Source of the DNA: Arthrobacter sp.
GTDB lineage: Bacteria; Actinomycetota; Actinomycetes; Actinomycetales; Micrococcaceae
Direction of reading: 5' to 3'
Assembly (NCBI RefSeq): GCF_031179985.1
Contig: NZ_JAPSHJ010000039.1
Coordinates: 1-38,401 of the forward strand
DNA: 38,401 nt
Below the pieces are notes generated by a model that was not told the origin of the DNA, did not search any database, and saw nothing but the letters and a program-made list of their open reading frames with translations. This document shows positions 29,899 to 38,401 of the stretch, one piece after another. The translations under genes and the position numbers were made by a program. Positions within the stretch are counted from its first letter, which is position 1. Each line of letters begins with the position of its first letter.

Positions 29899-31725
29899 AT
29901 GCTTACATCTCCAACTGATCTTGTGCGGGTACCCCGCGCCGCCGGGTTTGTCCGCACAGTCCGTTCAGCAACTGTCCGGGGCGTGTCCGCGGGCGTGCTG
30001 CTTGCCGCGGGTTTCGGCTTTGTGGTTGCGCCAGCTGCGCATGCTGCCCCGGGCACGCCCGGTGTGCCGGGGGACCCGGTGGTGCTGTTCATTGAGGACT
30101 TCGAGAATCGTGCCCCGGGTTCGAATATCCGTTTGGACGCCTACACGGGGACTACCGGGCAGGAGTATTCCGCGGACCCGTATTGGCTGAGCGGCCCGGC
30201 GTGCAACGGTATGGTGGTCGATTTCACCACCCCGCACAACGGCACGGACTGCAGTGCTATCAAGCCCGAGCTTGCGGCCGACAGTTTTCAGGCGACAAAG
30301 GATCTCGTGAACGTTCTGGGCGTCGTTGGCGGCTCCGAGACCCCGGCTACGAACTCCGGTGTCTCGGCCTACACCGAAGGTGACGGCCCCGCCAACGCTG
30401 TCGAATTCCAGACCGTCACCCCCATCACGTTTCCGGCTGCGACCGGCCGGTTCGTCACCTTTGGCGTGGACGCGGCGGCTCTGAACTGCAGAGAGGACTT
30501 TGTGCGGGCGGACGCGGAGACTGACCCGCTGCTGGCTTTCCATCTGAAGGACAGCACGGGTGAACACCCGGTCTCCAACGAGCCGATCGACGTGTGCGCC
30601 GACGGGACTCCCCATTTCATCGACCGTCCCTCCAGTAACAACACCGCCCGGGCCGGCAGCTACGTTGCGGACGGCTCCGTGTTGTTGACCGGTGACTCGT
30701 TCGGCATCGTCCTGCGGAACGTCCTGGGCAACTGGATGGGCAATGACCACGCTTTTGACAACATCACGGTACTGGATGTCACCCCGCAGCTGGACAAATC
30801 CTTCAGCCCCGTAGACGTGCCCTTGAACGGCACATCAACCCTGACCTTCACCGTCACCAACACTTCAGAACTCGGCGCAAAGAACGGCTGGTCATTCACC
30901 GACAACCTGCCCGCCGGCCTGACCCTGGCATCGCCGGCAGCGGCCGCTACCACGTGCCCCGGCGGCACGGTGACAGCCGTCGACGGCGGCACGTCAGTCG
31001 CAGTTGCCGGCAACCTCAGCGAAGGCATGGCCTCCTGCACCGTTACCGTGGACGCGACTTCAGGTACCGCCGGTGTCTACACCAACGGGCCGGGCAACGT
31101 CACCGTCACGGGCCTGAATCCGCCGGGCAACGCTACCGTCACGTTCGGAGGATCCCTCGCGCTGGTCAAGTCCGTGGCTGAAGAAGCCATCACGGACGCA
31201 GGACAGACCCTGCACTACTCCTTCAACGTCACCAACACCAGCAACGTGACCCTTGCACCAATCACCATCACCGAGACCGCGTTCTCCGGCACCGGCGGCT
31301 CTCCACTTGTTTCCTGTCCTGCCGGCGCCGCGTCCTTGGCGCCCAAAGCCCAGGTCACCTGCACAGCGGAATACACCGTGACACTGCAGGACTTCAACAC
31401 CGGCATCATCACCAACACCGCCGTCGCCCATGGCGGGACCACCAACGGCCACGACGTCGTCTCAAATCCGTCCGATGCTCAGATCAAGGCCATGCCGCCG
31501 GTCACCCCCGCTGAAGATCCGGGCACCCCGGGCAACACACCCTTTGGCGAGCCCATCTCACCCGCCTCCACCCCGGTTGCCGAACCGAGCACCACACCCT
31601 CAACAGAGCCGACCGCCCTGGCCTACACAGGTGCCCCACAGTTCGCGCTTCCCCTCGGGCTGGTGCTCCTCCTCGGCGGGGCCGTTTTCCTCATCGTCAG
31701 CAAACGGAAGCGCCTGCGGCACTAG
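29899..31725 (+). CDS. LAYTG-anchored surface protein with DUF11-like repeats
   Basis: A 608-residue secreted protein. A signal peptide spans about 1-49 (VRTVRSATVRGVSAGVLLAAG, cleavage after AHA). An N-terminal beta-rich domain (about 55-295) is followed by two CARDB/DUF11-like repeats: QLDKSFSPVDVPLNGTSTLTF at about 297-415 and SLALVKSVAEEAITDAGQTL at about 420-525. A Pro/Thr-rich wall-spanning stretch precedes the sorting signal LAYTG (574-578), a hydrophobic helix and the RKRLRH tail. LAXTG is the motif used by class E sortases of high-GC actinobacteria. ATG 29899 is chosen because it directly precedes the signal peptide; its ribosome site is weak. It probably acts as an extended adhesive or structural surface protein. 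Confidence 0.88.
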   Translation: MLTSPTDLVRVPRAAGFVRTVRSATVRGVSAGVLLAAGFGFVVAPAAHAAPGTPGVPGDPVVLFIEDFENRAPGSNIRLDAYTGTTGQEYSADPYWLSGPACNGMVVDFTTPHNGTDCSAIKPELAADSFQATKDLVNVLGVVGGSETPATNSGVSAYTEGDGPANAVEFQTVTPITFPAATGRFVTFGVDAAALNCREDFVRADAETDPLLAFHLKDSTGEHPVSNEPIDVCADGTPHFIDRPSSNNTARAGSYVADGSVLLTGDSFGIVLRNVLGNWMGNDHAFDNITVLDVTPQLDKSFSPVDVPLNGTSTLTFTVTNTSELGAKNGWSFTDNLPAGLTLASPAAAATTCPGGTVTAVDGGTSVAVAGNLSEGMASCTVTVDATSGTAGVYTNGPGNVTVTGLNPPGNATVTFGGSLALVKSVAEEAITDAGQTLHYSFNVTNTSNVTLAPITITETAFSGTGGSPLVSCPAGAASLAPKAQVTCTAEYTVTLQDFNTGIITNTAVAHGGTTNGHDVVSNPSDAQIKAMPPVTPAEDPGTPGNTPFGEPISPASTPVAEPSTTPSTEPTALAYTGAPQFALPLGLVLLLGGAVFLIVSKRKRLRH

Positions 31726-31763
31726 AGAGTCCAGCTAGGACTCAAACCTCTAACTGGGAAGCG

Positions 31764-31802
31764 GACAGGAGGGCCTGCTCGATTTGAGTCGGCTCTCCTG
31801 TC
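31764..31802 (+). terminator. Probable hairpin terminator of the surface protein gene
   Basis: GACAGGAG pairs with CTCCTGTC across a 23-base interior that can also pair weakly (GGCC with GGCT-like bases). It sits about 40 bases after the stop. No clear T-run follows. Confidence 0.4.
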
Positions 31803-32024
31803 ACTTGCGCCGGAAGCAGATGCCAGGCCCTTCTACCGGGCGCGCACAAACCTGCCGTCCCATCAGTGGCGGCAAGTCTCCTGCCGGTCGCATTCACAAT
31901 GTGAACGCGAAGAACACCTTGGCGTCACGATCCGGTCTGTGCCCGTCAGTGTCCGGGCCAACAGCATTCAGTCCGGCCCGGGGCCCGCAGAGGCAGCATC
32001 CTGTGATGAAGAGAGAAATATTCA

Positions 32025-33842
32025 ATGTCTGTCAGTTCCATCCGGCCGCCCGACCCGTGGGCTTGGCATCATTTGGAGTTCTCGCGCCGGCCGTTCCAGG
32101 AGTACCAGTTGAGGGACAGGATTCTCTTATGCCAGCTGTCTCTTTTTTTGGTGTCAGAGTTTACGGGAGTCCTGTTGTGGGTGTCTTTTCAGGAAGGCCT
32201 GGGAAACCCGCTTCTTGTCGGATTTCTCCTGTCCCAGCTGGGCATCTTGCTGCTTTGCTATGTGGTCCCATGGGATCGCTTGCCATATACCAGCTATCTG
32301 ATAATCCCGCTGTTGGACTTCGTCTCGATCGCTGTGGGGAGCGAAGGCGGTGAGGAAGGTCGGGCGGGCATCGGCCTGCTCGCGGTTTTCCCGGTGATCT
32401 GGTTATGCGCCTCCGGCTTCTATCCGCGGTCATCGCTATGGCTTTCATTCCTTGCACCGCTGGGCATCACCTGGTTACCTGCTTTCCTCCACGGGACCGT
32501 CTCCGTGCAGGATCTGACGCGTCCCCTGCTCGTGCCGGTGACGATATTCATGCTTGGGTTCTCGATTAGGTTCCTGACCCGAAGCGTGGGCCGGCAACAG
32601 CGGGTTTTGAGGCAGAAGGATGAACTGCTTCAGGCAAACCTGCGCAACAGCCAACGGCAGGAATCGCTGTTGAATACCATCTTGGAAACCGTTAACGTGG
32701 GTGTCCTTGCGGTTGATGCGGAGGGCAATGACATCCTGATGAACCGCAAGCAGCGGGCCAACCACGAGGTGGCGATGCCGCTCAGCACCCCGGGCGCCGG
32801 GTCCCAGATACGTGTCTTGGAGGCGGACCGAACCACGCCGGTTCCGGCAGAGGAGCGCCCCTATCGCCGTGCGCTCCTGGGAGAAACCTTTACGGACTAC
32901 CCGGTCTGGCTGGGTACAGGCAAAGAACAGAGGGCGATTAGCGTCGCGGCCCGGCCTATAAAGGACCCGGATGGCAAATTCATCGGATCAGTGCTTTCCT
33001 TCAGCGACGTGACAGAGCTCATGAACGCGCTGGCGGTCAAGGACGTGTTCGTCTCCAACGTCTCCCACGAGCTCAGGACCCCCCTGACGTCCATCCTGGG
33101 ATATATCGAACTCCTCCAGGACGGCGACCTGGCCGAGGACCAGAAGCAGCCGATGGAGATCATCAGGAAGAACTCCGAACGGTTGCTTATCCTGGTATCC
33201 GATCTTTTAGCCCTCGGGCATGATAAGTCCGTTGTGAGACGGGAACCCGTGGACGTTGCTGAACTGGTCCGCGCCTGCGTATCCGCCGCCCTGCCCAAGG
33301 CCGCCGACTGCCGAGTGGACTTGCAGGTATCCACGCCTGAGCGCTTGGACGTAAATGTTGACGCCAGCAGCATCTCACAAGTGGTGGAGAACCTGGTGTC
33401 CAACGCCATCAAGTACTCGCCGGGAGGCGGCAATGTGCTGGTTGCCCTCGAACAGCAGGACGGGGAGCTGGTCTGCCGGGTCAGCGACACCGGCATGGGA
33501 ATGAATACCGAGGACCAGGCGAAAGTCTTCACCAAATTCTTCCGGGCTGGCAATGTACGCGAGTCAACCATCCCCGGGGCCGGCCTGGGCCTTTCCATCA
33601 GCAAGGACATAGTGGAAGCCCACGGCGGCACCATCGACGAGCGCTTGTGGATGGGTGACACCGTGACCTGGTTCCACCGGACCATTGAACAGTATGTGGG
33701 TGCGATTAATGGTGCAGGATTCAACCTGACAGCTTTGCGCGAGTGCGAACCGGAACCCGGCCGATTCGGCGGAGACGAAGCCGAGTTGGTCCGCAGAAGG
33801 CGTGTTCCGTTGTTCTTGCTTCTGTCGGCCCGCGCAACCTGA
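32025..33842 (+). CDS. Sensor histidine kinase fused to a methyltransferase C-terminal tail
   Basis: A 605-residue chimera. Residues about 33-185 hold five or so membrane helices, 200-335 a PAS-like domain, 336-400 the dimerisation domain with phosphoacceptor His348 (VSHELRTPL), and 410-537 most of the ATPase domain: N-box Asn460 (NLVSNAIKYS), G1 DTGMGM at 488-493, F-box and G2 GAGLGLSI at 518-525. After EAHGGTI (537) the expected final beta-strand (SxxGxGTTFxxxLP) is absent. Instead come WFHRTIEQYVGAINGAGF and RRRRVPLFLLLSAR, the C-terminal end of a class I SAM-dependent methyltransferase. A deletion probably joined two genes near 33633-33645. No response regulator is adjacent. Kinase activity is doubtful but not excluded. 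Confidence 0.88.
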   Translation: MSVSSIRPPDPWAWHHLEFSRRPFQEYQLRDRILLCQLSLFLVSEFTGVLLWVSFQEGLGNPLLVGFLLSQLGILLLCYVVPWDRLPYTSYLIIPLLDFVSIAVGSEGGEEGRAGIGLLAVFPVIWLCASGFYPRSSLWLSFLAPLGITWLPAFLHGTVSVQDLTRPLLVPVTIFMLGFSIRFLTRSVGRQQRVLRQKDELLQANLRNSQRQESLLNTILETVNVGVLAVDAEGNDILMNRKQRANHEVAMPLSTPGAGSQIRVLEADRTTPVPAEERPYRRALLGETFTDYPVWLGTGKEQRAISVAARPIKDPDGKFIGSVLSFSDVTELMNALAVKDVFVSNVSHELRTPLTSILGYIELLQDGDLAEDQKQPMEIIRKNSERLLILVSDLLALGHDKSVVRREPVDVAELVRACVSAALPKAADCRVDLQVSTPERLDVNVDASSISQVVENLVSNAIKYSPGGGNVLVALEQQDGELVCRVSDTGMGMNTEDQAKVFTKFFRAGNVRESTIPGAGLGLSISKDIVEAHGGTIDERLWMGDTVTWFHRTIEQYVGAINGAGFNLTALRECEPEPGRFGGDEAELVRRRRVPLFLLLSARAT

Positions 33843-34017
33843 AGCTCGCTCGGTCGTTTCGCTCTCGCCGCCCGGAACGGTAGTGGAATGAGCCGTGGAC
33901 CGGCACCTCAACGGGTTCCGACGATCGCGTTTGCGAGCTGGGGGAGTGCCGGCCGCGGGAAGTGTCCCAGTTCTGAGGAATTGAGACGACCGCGTGTAAC
34001 CGTGCAGGGCAGGCGTC

Positions 34018-34194
34018 TTAGGTATCTGAGCGGTGGCGCGTCACTACCTGAGCCCCGTAGGCCAGGAGACCGACTATTCCCGCCAGGGCGAGCATGACGG
34101 CGAAAGCCAGGATTTGTCCGAGGAACATTATTGCGGCGACGCCGAGGGTGGCGGCGTAGGTGAGGGTGAACGCCACTGTTGATGGATCGTTCAT
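34018..34194 (-). CDS. Small two-helix membrane protein
   Basis: A 58-residue frame from ATG 34194 reads MNDPSTVAFTLTYAATLGVA, then FLGQILAFAVMLALAGIVGL and a basic tail VVTRHRSDT. Two hydrophobic helices fill most of it. There is no strong ribosome site, and I recognise no family. The regular amphipathy and the clean positively charged C-terminus favour a real gene, but the frame is short. Confidence 0.42.
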   Translation of the reverse strand: MNDPSTVAFTLTYAATLGVAAIMFLGQILAFAVMLALAGIVGLLAYGAQVVTRHRSDT

Positions 34195-34355
34195 GAGGAT
34201 CGGGCGCGGGGCATGGTGGAGATCATGGATAGGACTTCTTTCTTCCCGTGTTGATCTTGGTCTGTGCTGGTTCGCGGGTCGCTCCCACCGGAGGGGACTC
34301 CAACGACCAGGGAACCGCTGCTGTTCGTCGATCGGGCGGTCAGGGCATACAACAA

Positions 34356-34396
34356 ATGCAGGCCCTCGGGTCTCATGGGGGCCTGCATCTGTTTTT
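34356..34396 (+). terminator. Strong intrinsic terminator without an obvious gene
   Basis: ATGCAGGCCC (34356-34365) pairs perfectly with GGGCCTGCAT (34379-34388) around a 13-base loop, and TTTTTT follows at 34391-34396. This is a classical rho-independent terminator for rightward transcription. The nearest plus-strand gene ends 500 bases upstream (33842). It may end a small RNA or be left over from a deleted gene. For the leftward surface-protein gene it lacks a good T-run. Confidence 0.75.
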
Positions 34397-34465
34397 TGCC
34401 GCTGGTTTTCATCAGTGCCGCTTCCGGTCACCGCCACACCAGGGGGAAGCAGCGGTGAGCGAAGA

Positions 34466-37400
34466 TTAGGTTAAGGGGAGTGCCCCTTCCTCTTCCTGGC
34501 TGGCTTTGCCGCGGCGAATGAGCCTCAGGCTTACGCCTGCTGCCAGCAGCAAGCCTGCGACGAGCAGGAGTGCGTTCATGGCGGGAGATCCCGTGTTGGC
34601 CAGGGGACTGGCCGCCGGTGTCTCCGGGAGCGCGGGGGGCGTAATGGGGTTGATGGTGCAGAGCGGGCTGTCGGGAGTGCAGTTTGTATCAGCGCCGAGG
34701 GCATTATTCAGGACATGGTCCCCTTGTTGCTCGAACGCCTTGACGGTGACCGTGTAGCTGACGGTGTAGGTGGCGCCCACCGGGACGGATCCGTCGATAT
34801 CGATCCGTGAGCCGTTCAGTACTGCAGTCAGGGCAGGGTCCGAGGAGACGGGTCCGCTGGTAAGGGTTGCATCATCGAGGACTTTGGAAAGGTCATCGAA
34901 TTCATCCAACGTCGCGGCGGCCTTCCCCGTGTTCCCGAAGTGCAGGGTGTACGTCAGTGACTGGCCCGCTCTGACGGGGGTTCCGGAGGACGGGTCTACG
35001 CTCTTGCGCTGCTGCAGCGCAGCGGCAGGAGTCTGGACTGAGTCACACGCCTCGTCCGTGTTCAGGGCTAGTTCGGCCGGAATGCACGCCACGTTCACCA
35101 GCAACTGGTCACCGCCGGTGGAGTCATAGGTCACCGAGTAGGTGACTGTTGCTGTTGCGCCGGCAGCGAGGGCACCGGACCAGTCCAGTTTCTGCGCACC
35201 GGAATCGAAGGAAACGGTGCCGGCTGTGGCGACGGCGTCGTTGTTGTAGGCGGCGTCGTCCAGAACCTTGGAGAGGTCATCGGAGGATGTCCCTGGCCTG
35301 GTGTTGGTGAAGTCGCCGGGGCCTTCGTTGGTTACGACCAGCGTGTAAGTAACCACAGTGCCGTTGACAGGCACTTCCGTCGTATCTGCTGTTTTGGCGA
35401 TCGTTAGCCGCGGTAGAAGGTTCACAATCGGGTCGCAGTCGGGGGCTTCCTGGGCCGGGACGCAGGCGGTATTGGTTACTACGCCGTCCCCGCCGGGTTG
35501 CAGTGCGGCGCTGTAGGTGATCGTGGCGATCTCGCCAGACTTCAACGGACCGGACCAGGCCAGGGTCGTACCTGTCAGGACCGGGGGTGCAGAGGCGGAA
35601 CCATTCGAGAAGGACACTGCAGCGTCGTTGTTGAATGTTGCGTCGTCAAGGACGGCGGAAAGATCATCGCTCATTGATGCGGGTGTTGTGTCTGTGTAAT
35701 CACCGGTCCCGGTGTTTCTGACCGTGACCGTGTAGGTGATGGTGTCTCCGCCCCTGGTGTCACCGGTCGCATCCGAGGTCTTCTCAACGGACAGCGCTGT
35801 GTCCAGGACCGTGACCAGATAATCCTCTGCCTCACCGCCTGCTGCGCTGCCGGTCGGCTGGGGGTCGGCAACAACTTCACCAAAAATCCTGAACCGGGCG
35901 AAGCTGTCCGTTGCTGTCGTTCCGGCAGGGAAGGCCAGCTGGTAGCTGTTCGTGCCCGAGTTGGCCGGCACCGTCGCCGTCACCCGTTCTGCGGTTTGGA
36001 ACGCTCCGTCGCCGTTCAGGTCAATCCATCCGGCAAGGGTCACGTCCACGTTGGTGTTGTTCGTCGCGGAGACAGACACAGTCGATGCCTGATTCCGGGT
36101 AATGAGGATCGGCTCCGCAACGCCGTTTTCGTCGGCGCCGTCGCCATCAGCGGCAGCAGACGGCTGACCGTCGGACTCAGTATCTATGGTGGCTCCGAGC
36201 ATCAGCGGAGCTGTGCTGGTGGCGGAGTCATAACCGGTCACGTAGTGGTTTGGTCCGTTGGCGGCTGCTGCTGTGCTATAGGACTCGGGCGCGTCGCCGA
36301 AGTCCTGGGGCGCCGGGCAGCTTGGCGTGGATGAGGAGTTGTTGGTGGGCTCGGGATCCGTTTGGTTAGCCAGGACTGTGGCTGTGTTCAGTACACAGGT
36401 GGACATGGTGGCTGGGGCGTCTGCTGTGATGGTGAATTCCTGTGAGGCCCCAACCGCCAGGGTGCCGCTGACGCAGGTGACGTCGTTACCGGTGACTGTG
36501 CACGCTGCACTGTTTGTTGCCACGTTTGTCAAGGGCGAGGGAACTGAGTCGTCAACGACGAAGCCGGTAGAGCTACCGGGGCCGTTGTTTGTCACCGTCA
36601 GGGTGTAGGTGAGGGTGGTGCCGGGGATGAACTCGGCTGGACCTGTCTTGACGATCGCGAGGTCTGTAGGGATACCTGGTGAGGAGGTTCCGTCGTTCAA
36701 GGAGCTGGGCGGCCCGCTGTTGGAGGCCACCACAGTGAAGGAGGGAGTTGCTGATGCCCCGTCCGCAATGGCGATCTGGTAAACAGTACCGTCGTTGTTG
36801 GTCGAAGCGCCGAGATTGCCATTGCCGTAGGTCCAGACTGCACCCTGTCCCTGGCCCAGAGGCAGGACCTGCTCGGCGAAGGTAGTGACAGTGCCCGTGG
36901 CAGGATCGATCCGAACCATCTGCCCGGTAGCCACCCTGACACTCCACAGGTAACCATCAATATAGGTGAAGTCAGCGATGCTCGGGGCGGCCGACAGGTT
37001 AACGGTGCGAACCAGAGCCCCCGTCACATGATCGATTACGAGCATCTCTTGACCGGAACCTCCGGCCATAACGTAGAAGAGGCCGTCGCCGCCGAAGGCG
37101 CCCACATTAATTCCGGGAGTGGGGTGTGTGGCAGTTCCGATTCGTGTCACGTATCCGTCCTGGCCTACCCGTATCACCGATCCGGCGGGGATCGTGGAAC
37201 CGTCTCCACCCAAACCGCTGCTGCCTGAAATGGCGTAAATGTAGTTATCAACCGTGCTGTATGCAATGGCGTTATACACCAGTCCGGAGGGTGGTCCTAC
37301 AGCGGTAAACGTCGTTGTACCCGTTCCATCCGTTGTCGACGAGTACAGTGTCGTGGGCCCCCCTCCGGAGGACTGGGCCACAAAAACCGATGCGTCGGCA

Positions 37401-37597
37401 GAGTTGAACGGATCACCCGGCGCTGCCTGGGCCGACGGTGCGGTAACGGCCGGTGCCACGAGCGACAGAAGACTTACCAAAAGGACAAGAACGAGCGCCA
37501 TAACGGTGCTGCGACTGCCACTGGGGCGAACAATCGAAGGTCCCAGAAAGGGCGCTGGACCTATCGAGGAATTTGTGTTCGTGCGCGGAAAAAGCAA
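34466..37597 (-). CDS. Large LANTG-anchored surface protein with DUF11 and GEVED-type domains
   Basis: A 1043-residue secreted protein. An arginine-containing n-region and hydrophobic signal (about 28-58, VMALVLVLLVSLLSLVAP) are followed by a DUF6923-like beta-propeller-type domain (about 70-310). Then come a DUF11 repeat (about 320-425: LAIVKTGPAEFIPGTTLTYT), a GEVED-like domain (about 435-600: DFGDAPESY, WIDLNGDGAF, GEAEDYLV), and three further DUF11-type repeats (about 605-970). The sorting signal LANTG is at 999-1003, followed by a helix and RRGK. The start is TTG 37597 with GGGTGG upstream; the ATG at 37501 would leave no n-region. It would be anchored to the wall by a class E sortase, which is not in the window. 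Likely an adhesin or surface-layer component. Confidence 0.9.
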   Translation of the reverse strand: MLFPRTNTNSSIGPAPFLGPSIVRPSGSRSTVMALVLVLLVSLLSLVAPAVTAPSAQAAPGDPFNSADASVFVAQSSGGGPTTLYSSTTDGTGTTTFTAVGPPSGLVYNAIAYSTVDNYIYAISGSSGLGGDGSTIPAGSVIRVGQDGYVTRIGTATHPTPGINVGAFGGDGLFYVMAGGSGQEMLVIDHVTGALVRTVNLSAAPSIADFTYIDGYLWSVRVATGQMVRIDPATGTVTTFAEQVLPLGQGQGAVWTYGNGNLGASTNNDGTVYQIAIADGASATPSFTVVASNSGPPSSLNDGTSSPGIPTDLAIVKTGPAEFIPGTTLTYTLTVTNNGPGSSTGFVVDDSVPSPLTNVATNSAACTVTGNDVTCVSGTLAVGASQEFTITADAPATMSTCVLNTATVLANQTDPEPTNNSSSTPSCPAPQDFGDAPESYSTAAAANGPNHYVTGYDSATSTAPLMLGATIDTESDGQPSAAADGDGADENGVAEPILITRNQASTVSVSATNNTNVDVTLAGWIDLNGDGAFQTAERVTATVPANSGTNSYQLAFPAGTTATDSFARFRIFGEVVADPQPTGSAAGGEAEDYLVTVLDTALSVEKTSDATGDTRGGDTITYTVTVRNTGTGDYTDTTPASMSDDLSAVLDDATFNNDAAVSFSNGSASAPPVLTGTTLAWSGPLKSGEIATITYSAALQPGGDGVVTNTACVPAQEAPDCDPIVNLLPRLTIAKTADTTEVPVNGTVVTYTLVVTNEGPGDFTNTRPGTSSDDLSKVLDDAAYNNDAVATAGTVSFDSGAQKLDWSGALAAGATATVTYSVTYDSTGGDQLLVNVACIPAELALNTDEACDSVQTPAAALQQRKSVDPSSGTPVRAGQSLTYTLHFGNTGKAAATLDEFDDLSKVLDDATLTSGPVSSDPALTAVLNGSRIDIDGSVPVGATYTVSYTVTVKAFEQQGDHVLNNALGADTNCTPDSPLCTINPITPPALPETPAASPLANTGSPAMNALLLVAGLLLAAGVSLRLIRRGKASQEEEGALPLT

Positions 37598-38266
37598 CAG
37601 ACTACCACCCGTCGGTTTAGATTAGGCCGACACGACCCAAACGATTCTTCGGGTACATCTTCGACAATTGAAGTCAGTCGAATTTGCTTCCCCCAGACGC
37701 CTTAATAATAAATGGAATTAGTGGCGTGTCAATTGTTTATGCACGATTGCACAAAATGGTGAGCAGGCAGCAGGTAGCTACTGCTGACATTGTCATACCG
37801 ACTTTGGGGGTATGGGGACCGCCCCCGCTGCTGCTTCAGGGGACTGGGGTTCTGGAGGCGCTAACGTGCGCTTTGGTGCCATCTCCGCAACTGCCGAATT
37901 CTCGAAGCTGGCAGCTGATAATAATCAGCAGGCTTATCTCTTTATTTACTCCTGAAGACATTGATGTAGGGTGATAAACGATGTGCTAAGGCCATAATTT
38001 GTCCGTCTAGTTAGAGGTAATTACTCGCAAAGGGGCAGTCTTGAGGCAATCCCGTCTAGGGCAGGAAACCAAATGATATTCTCGTGCACGTCTCCGTGGT
38101 CCCTGGATGAGTACGAACGAACCAGTCCTGGTGTTGGTGGAAGCGTTTCCCGCTTTGTTACTGGCCGGTATTCTGTTTTGTGTCATGAAACCCTAATCCT
38201 TGGCGTATAGGGGGTGAGCGATGGTCTTTCGCTCAGATGATGCCGGGTCGGCGAGGGGACACAGCA
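37598..38266. other. Long divergent intergenic region, AT-rich in part
   Basis: About 670 bases between the leftward surface protein and the rightward sigma factor. It is clearly richer in A and T than its surroundings around 37620-37760 and 37910-38080, as expected for promoters of both genes. No ORF here has family-like sequence. An inverted repeat CCCTA/TAGGG near 38191-38212 lies just before the sigma factor gene. Confidence 0.4.
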
Positions 38267-38401
38267 GTGGGGACAATGGAGGCACCGGTAACGCCGGGAA
38301 CCGAAACAGAGGGTGCGGAGACAGATCTGATCAATGGAGTGCGGGACGGGGATTCGTCGGCGATGGCCGTGTTGTATGAGCAGCACCGGGGGCCGGGGCT
38401 G
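38267..38401 (+). CDS. ECF-type RNA polymerase sigma factor, N-terminal start (cut by window edge)
   Basis: Only 45 codons are visible. After a variable N-terminus they read ETDLINGVRDGDSSAMAVLY followed by EQHRGPGL, the beginning of the sigma-2 region of an extracytoplasmic function sigma factor (compare D-x-x-L-I-x-A-V-R-x-G-D-x-x-A-x-x-x-L-Y-E-R-H). GTG 38267 is chosen because GAGGGGA lies 8 bases upstream; ATG 38276 is an alternative with poor spacing. It is divergent from the LANTG surface protein, whose expression it might control; that is inference. Confidence 0.75.
   Translation, partial: MGTMEAPVTPGTETEGAETDLINGVRDGDSSAMAVLYEQHRGPGL

Noticed and set aside
1..38401. CRISPR array, integrase or transposase
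   Set aside because: No regularly spaced direct repeats and no DDE, HUH or tyrosine-recombinase motif were seen in any plausible frame.

Overview
The window looks like chromosome of a high-GC actinobacterium of the Micrococcaceae (Arthrobacter sensu lato). The strongest pointer is a copper amine oxidase at 14361-16322 that matches the Arthrobacter globiformis phenylethylamine oxidase, as I remember it, almost end to end. LAXTG-type cell-wall sorting signals, an actinobacterial ATP-dependent DNA ligase and GTG/TTG starts with strong Shine-Dalgarno sites fit this. All assignments come from reading the sequence; no database was searched.

Layout. 3-4914: rightward operon-like run of an Nramp-type transporter (C-terminal end only), an amidase, a class III CoA-transferase and a fused AccD/AccA-type carboxyltransferase. 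4915-6640: non-coding, mosaic stretch with a decayed acyl-CoA thioesterase gene, three dispersed repeats and the 3' end of a tRNA-Leu gene with its terminator. 6645-16779: amine catabolism cluster: aldehyde dehydrogenase, TetR regulator, cupin, FAD amine oxidase, APC permease, AraC regulator, second TetR regulator, copper amine oxidase and a small membrane protein. Amines would be imported, oxidised to aldehydes and then to acids. 17061-17917: debris of a sugar ABC transporter locus (LacI and permease fragments). 18124-21874: ATP-dependent DNA ligase, a RibD-like fragment, an Fe(II)/2-oxoglutarate oxygenase and a SRPBCC protein. 22083-25498: a VWA protein with a solute-binding-like domain and a sugar phosphate isomerase/epimerase. 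25501-27530: second mosaic stretch with repeats matching those at 5.5-6.6 kb, gene fragments and an orphan immunity-like gene. 27531-29752: CocE/NonD hydrolase and its TetR regulator. 29899-38401: two LAXTG-anchored surface proteins, a histidine kinase whose C-terminus has been replaced by a methyltransferase tail, a small membrane protein and the start of an ECF sigma factor.

The region has been reshaped by deletions. At least seven gene fragments or fusions are visible, and three repeat pairs in direct orientation surround or punctuate the amine cluster. The most unusual signals are two copies of a repeat of about 220 bp with three conserved hairpins, four copies of a GTGTGNACA palindrome with a compensatory change, and the kinase-methyltransferase chimera.

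I saw no complete tRNA, rRNA, CRISPR array, integrase or transposase gene. The stretches 4915-5212, 5749-6012, 6188-6407 and 16780-17060 hold nothing I can name.
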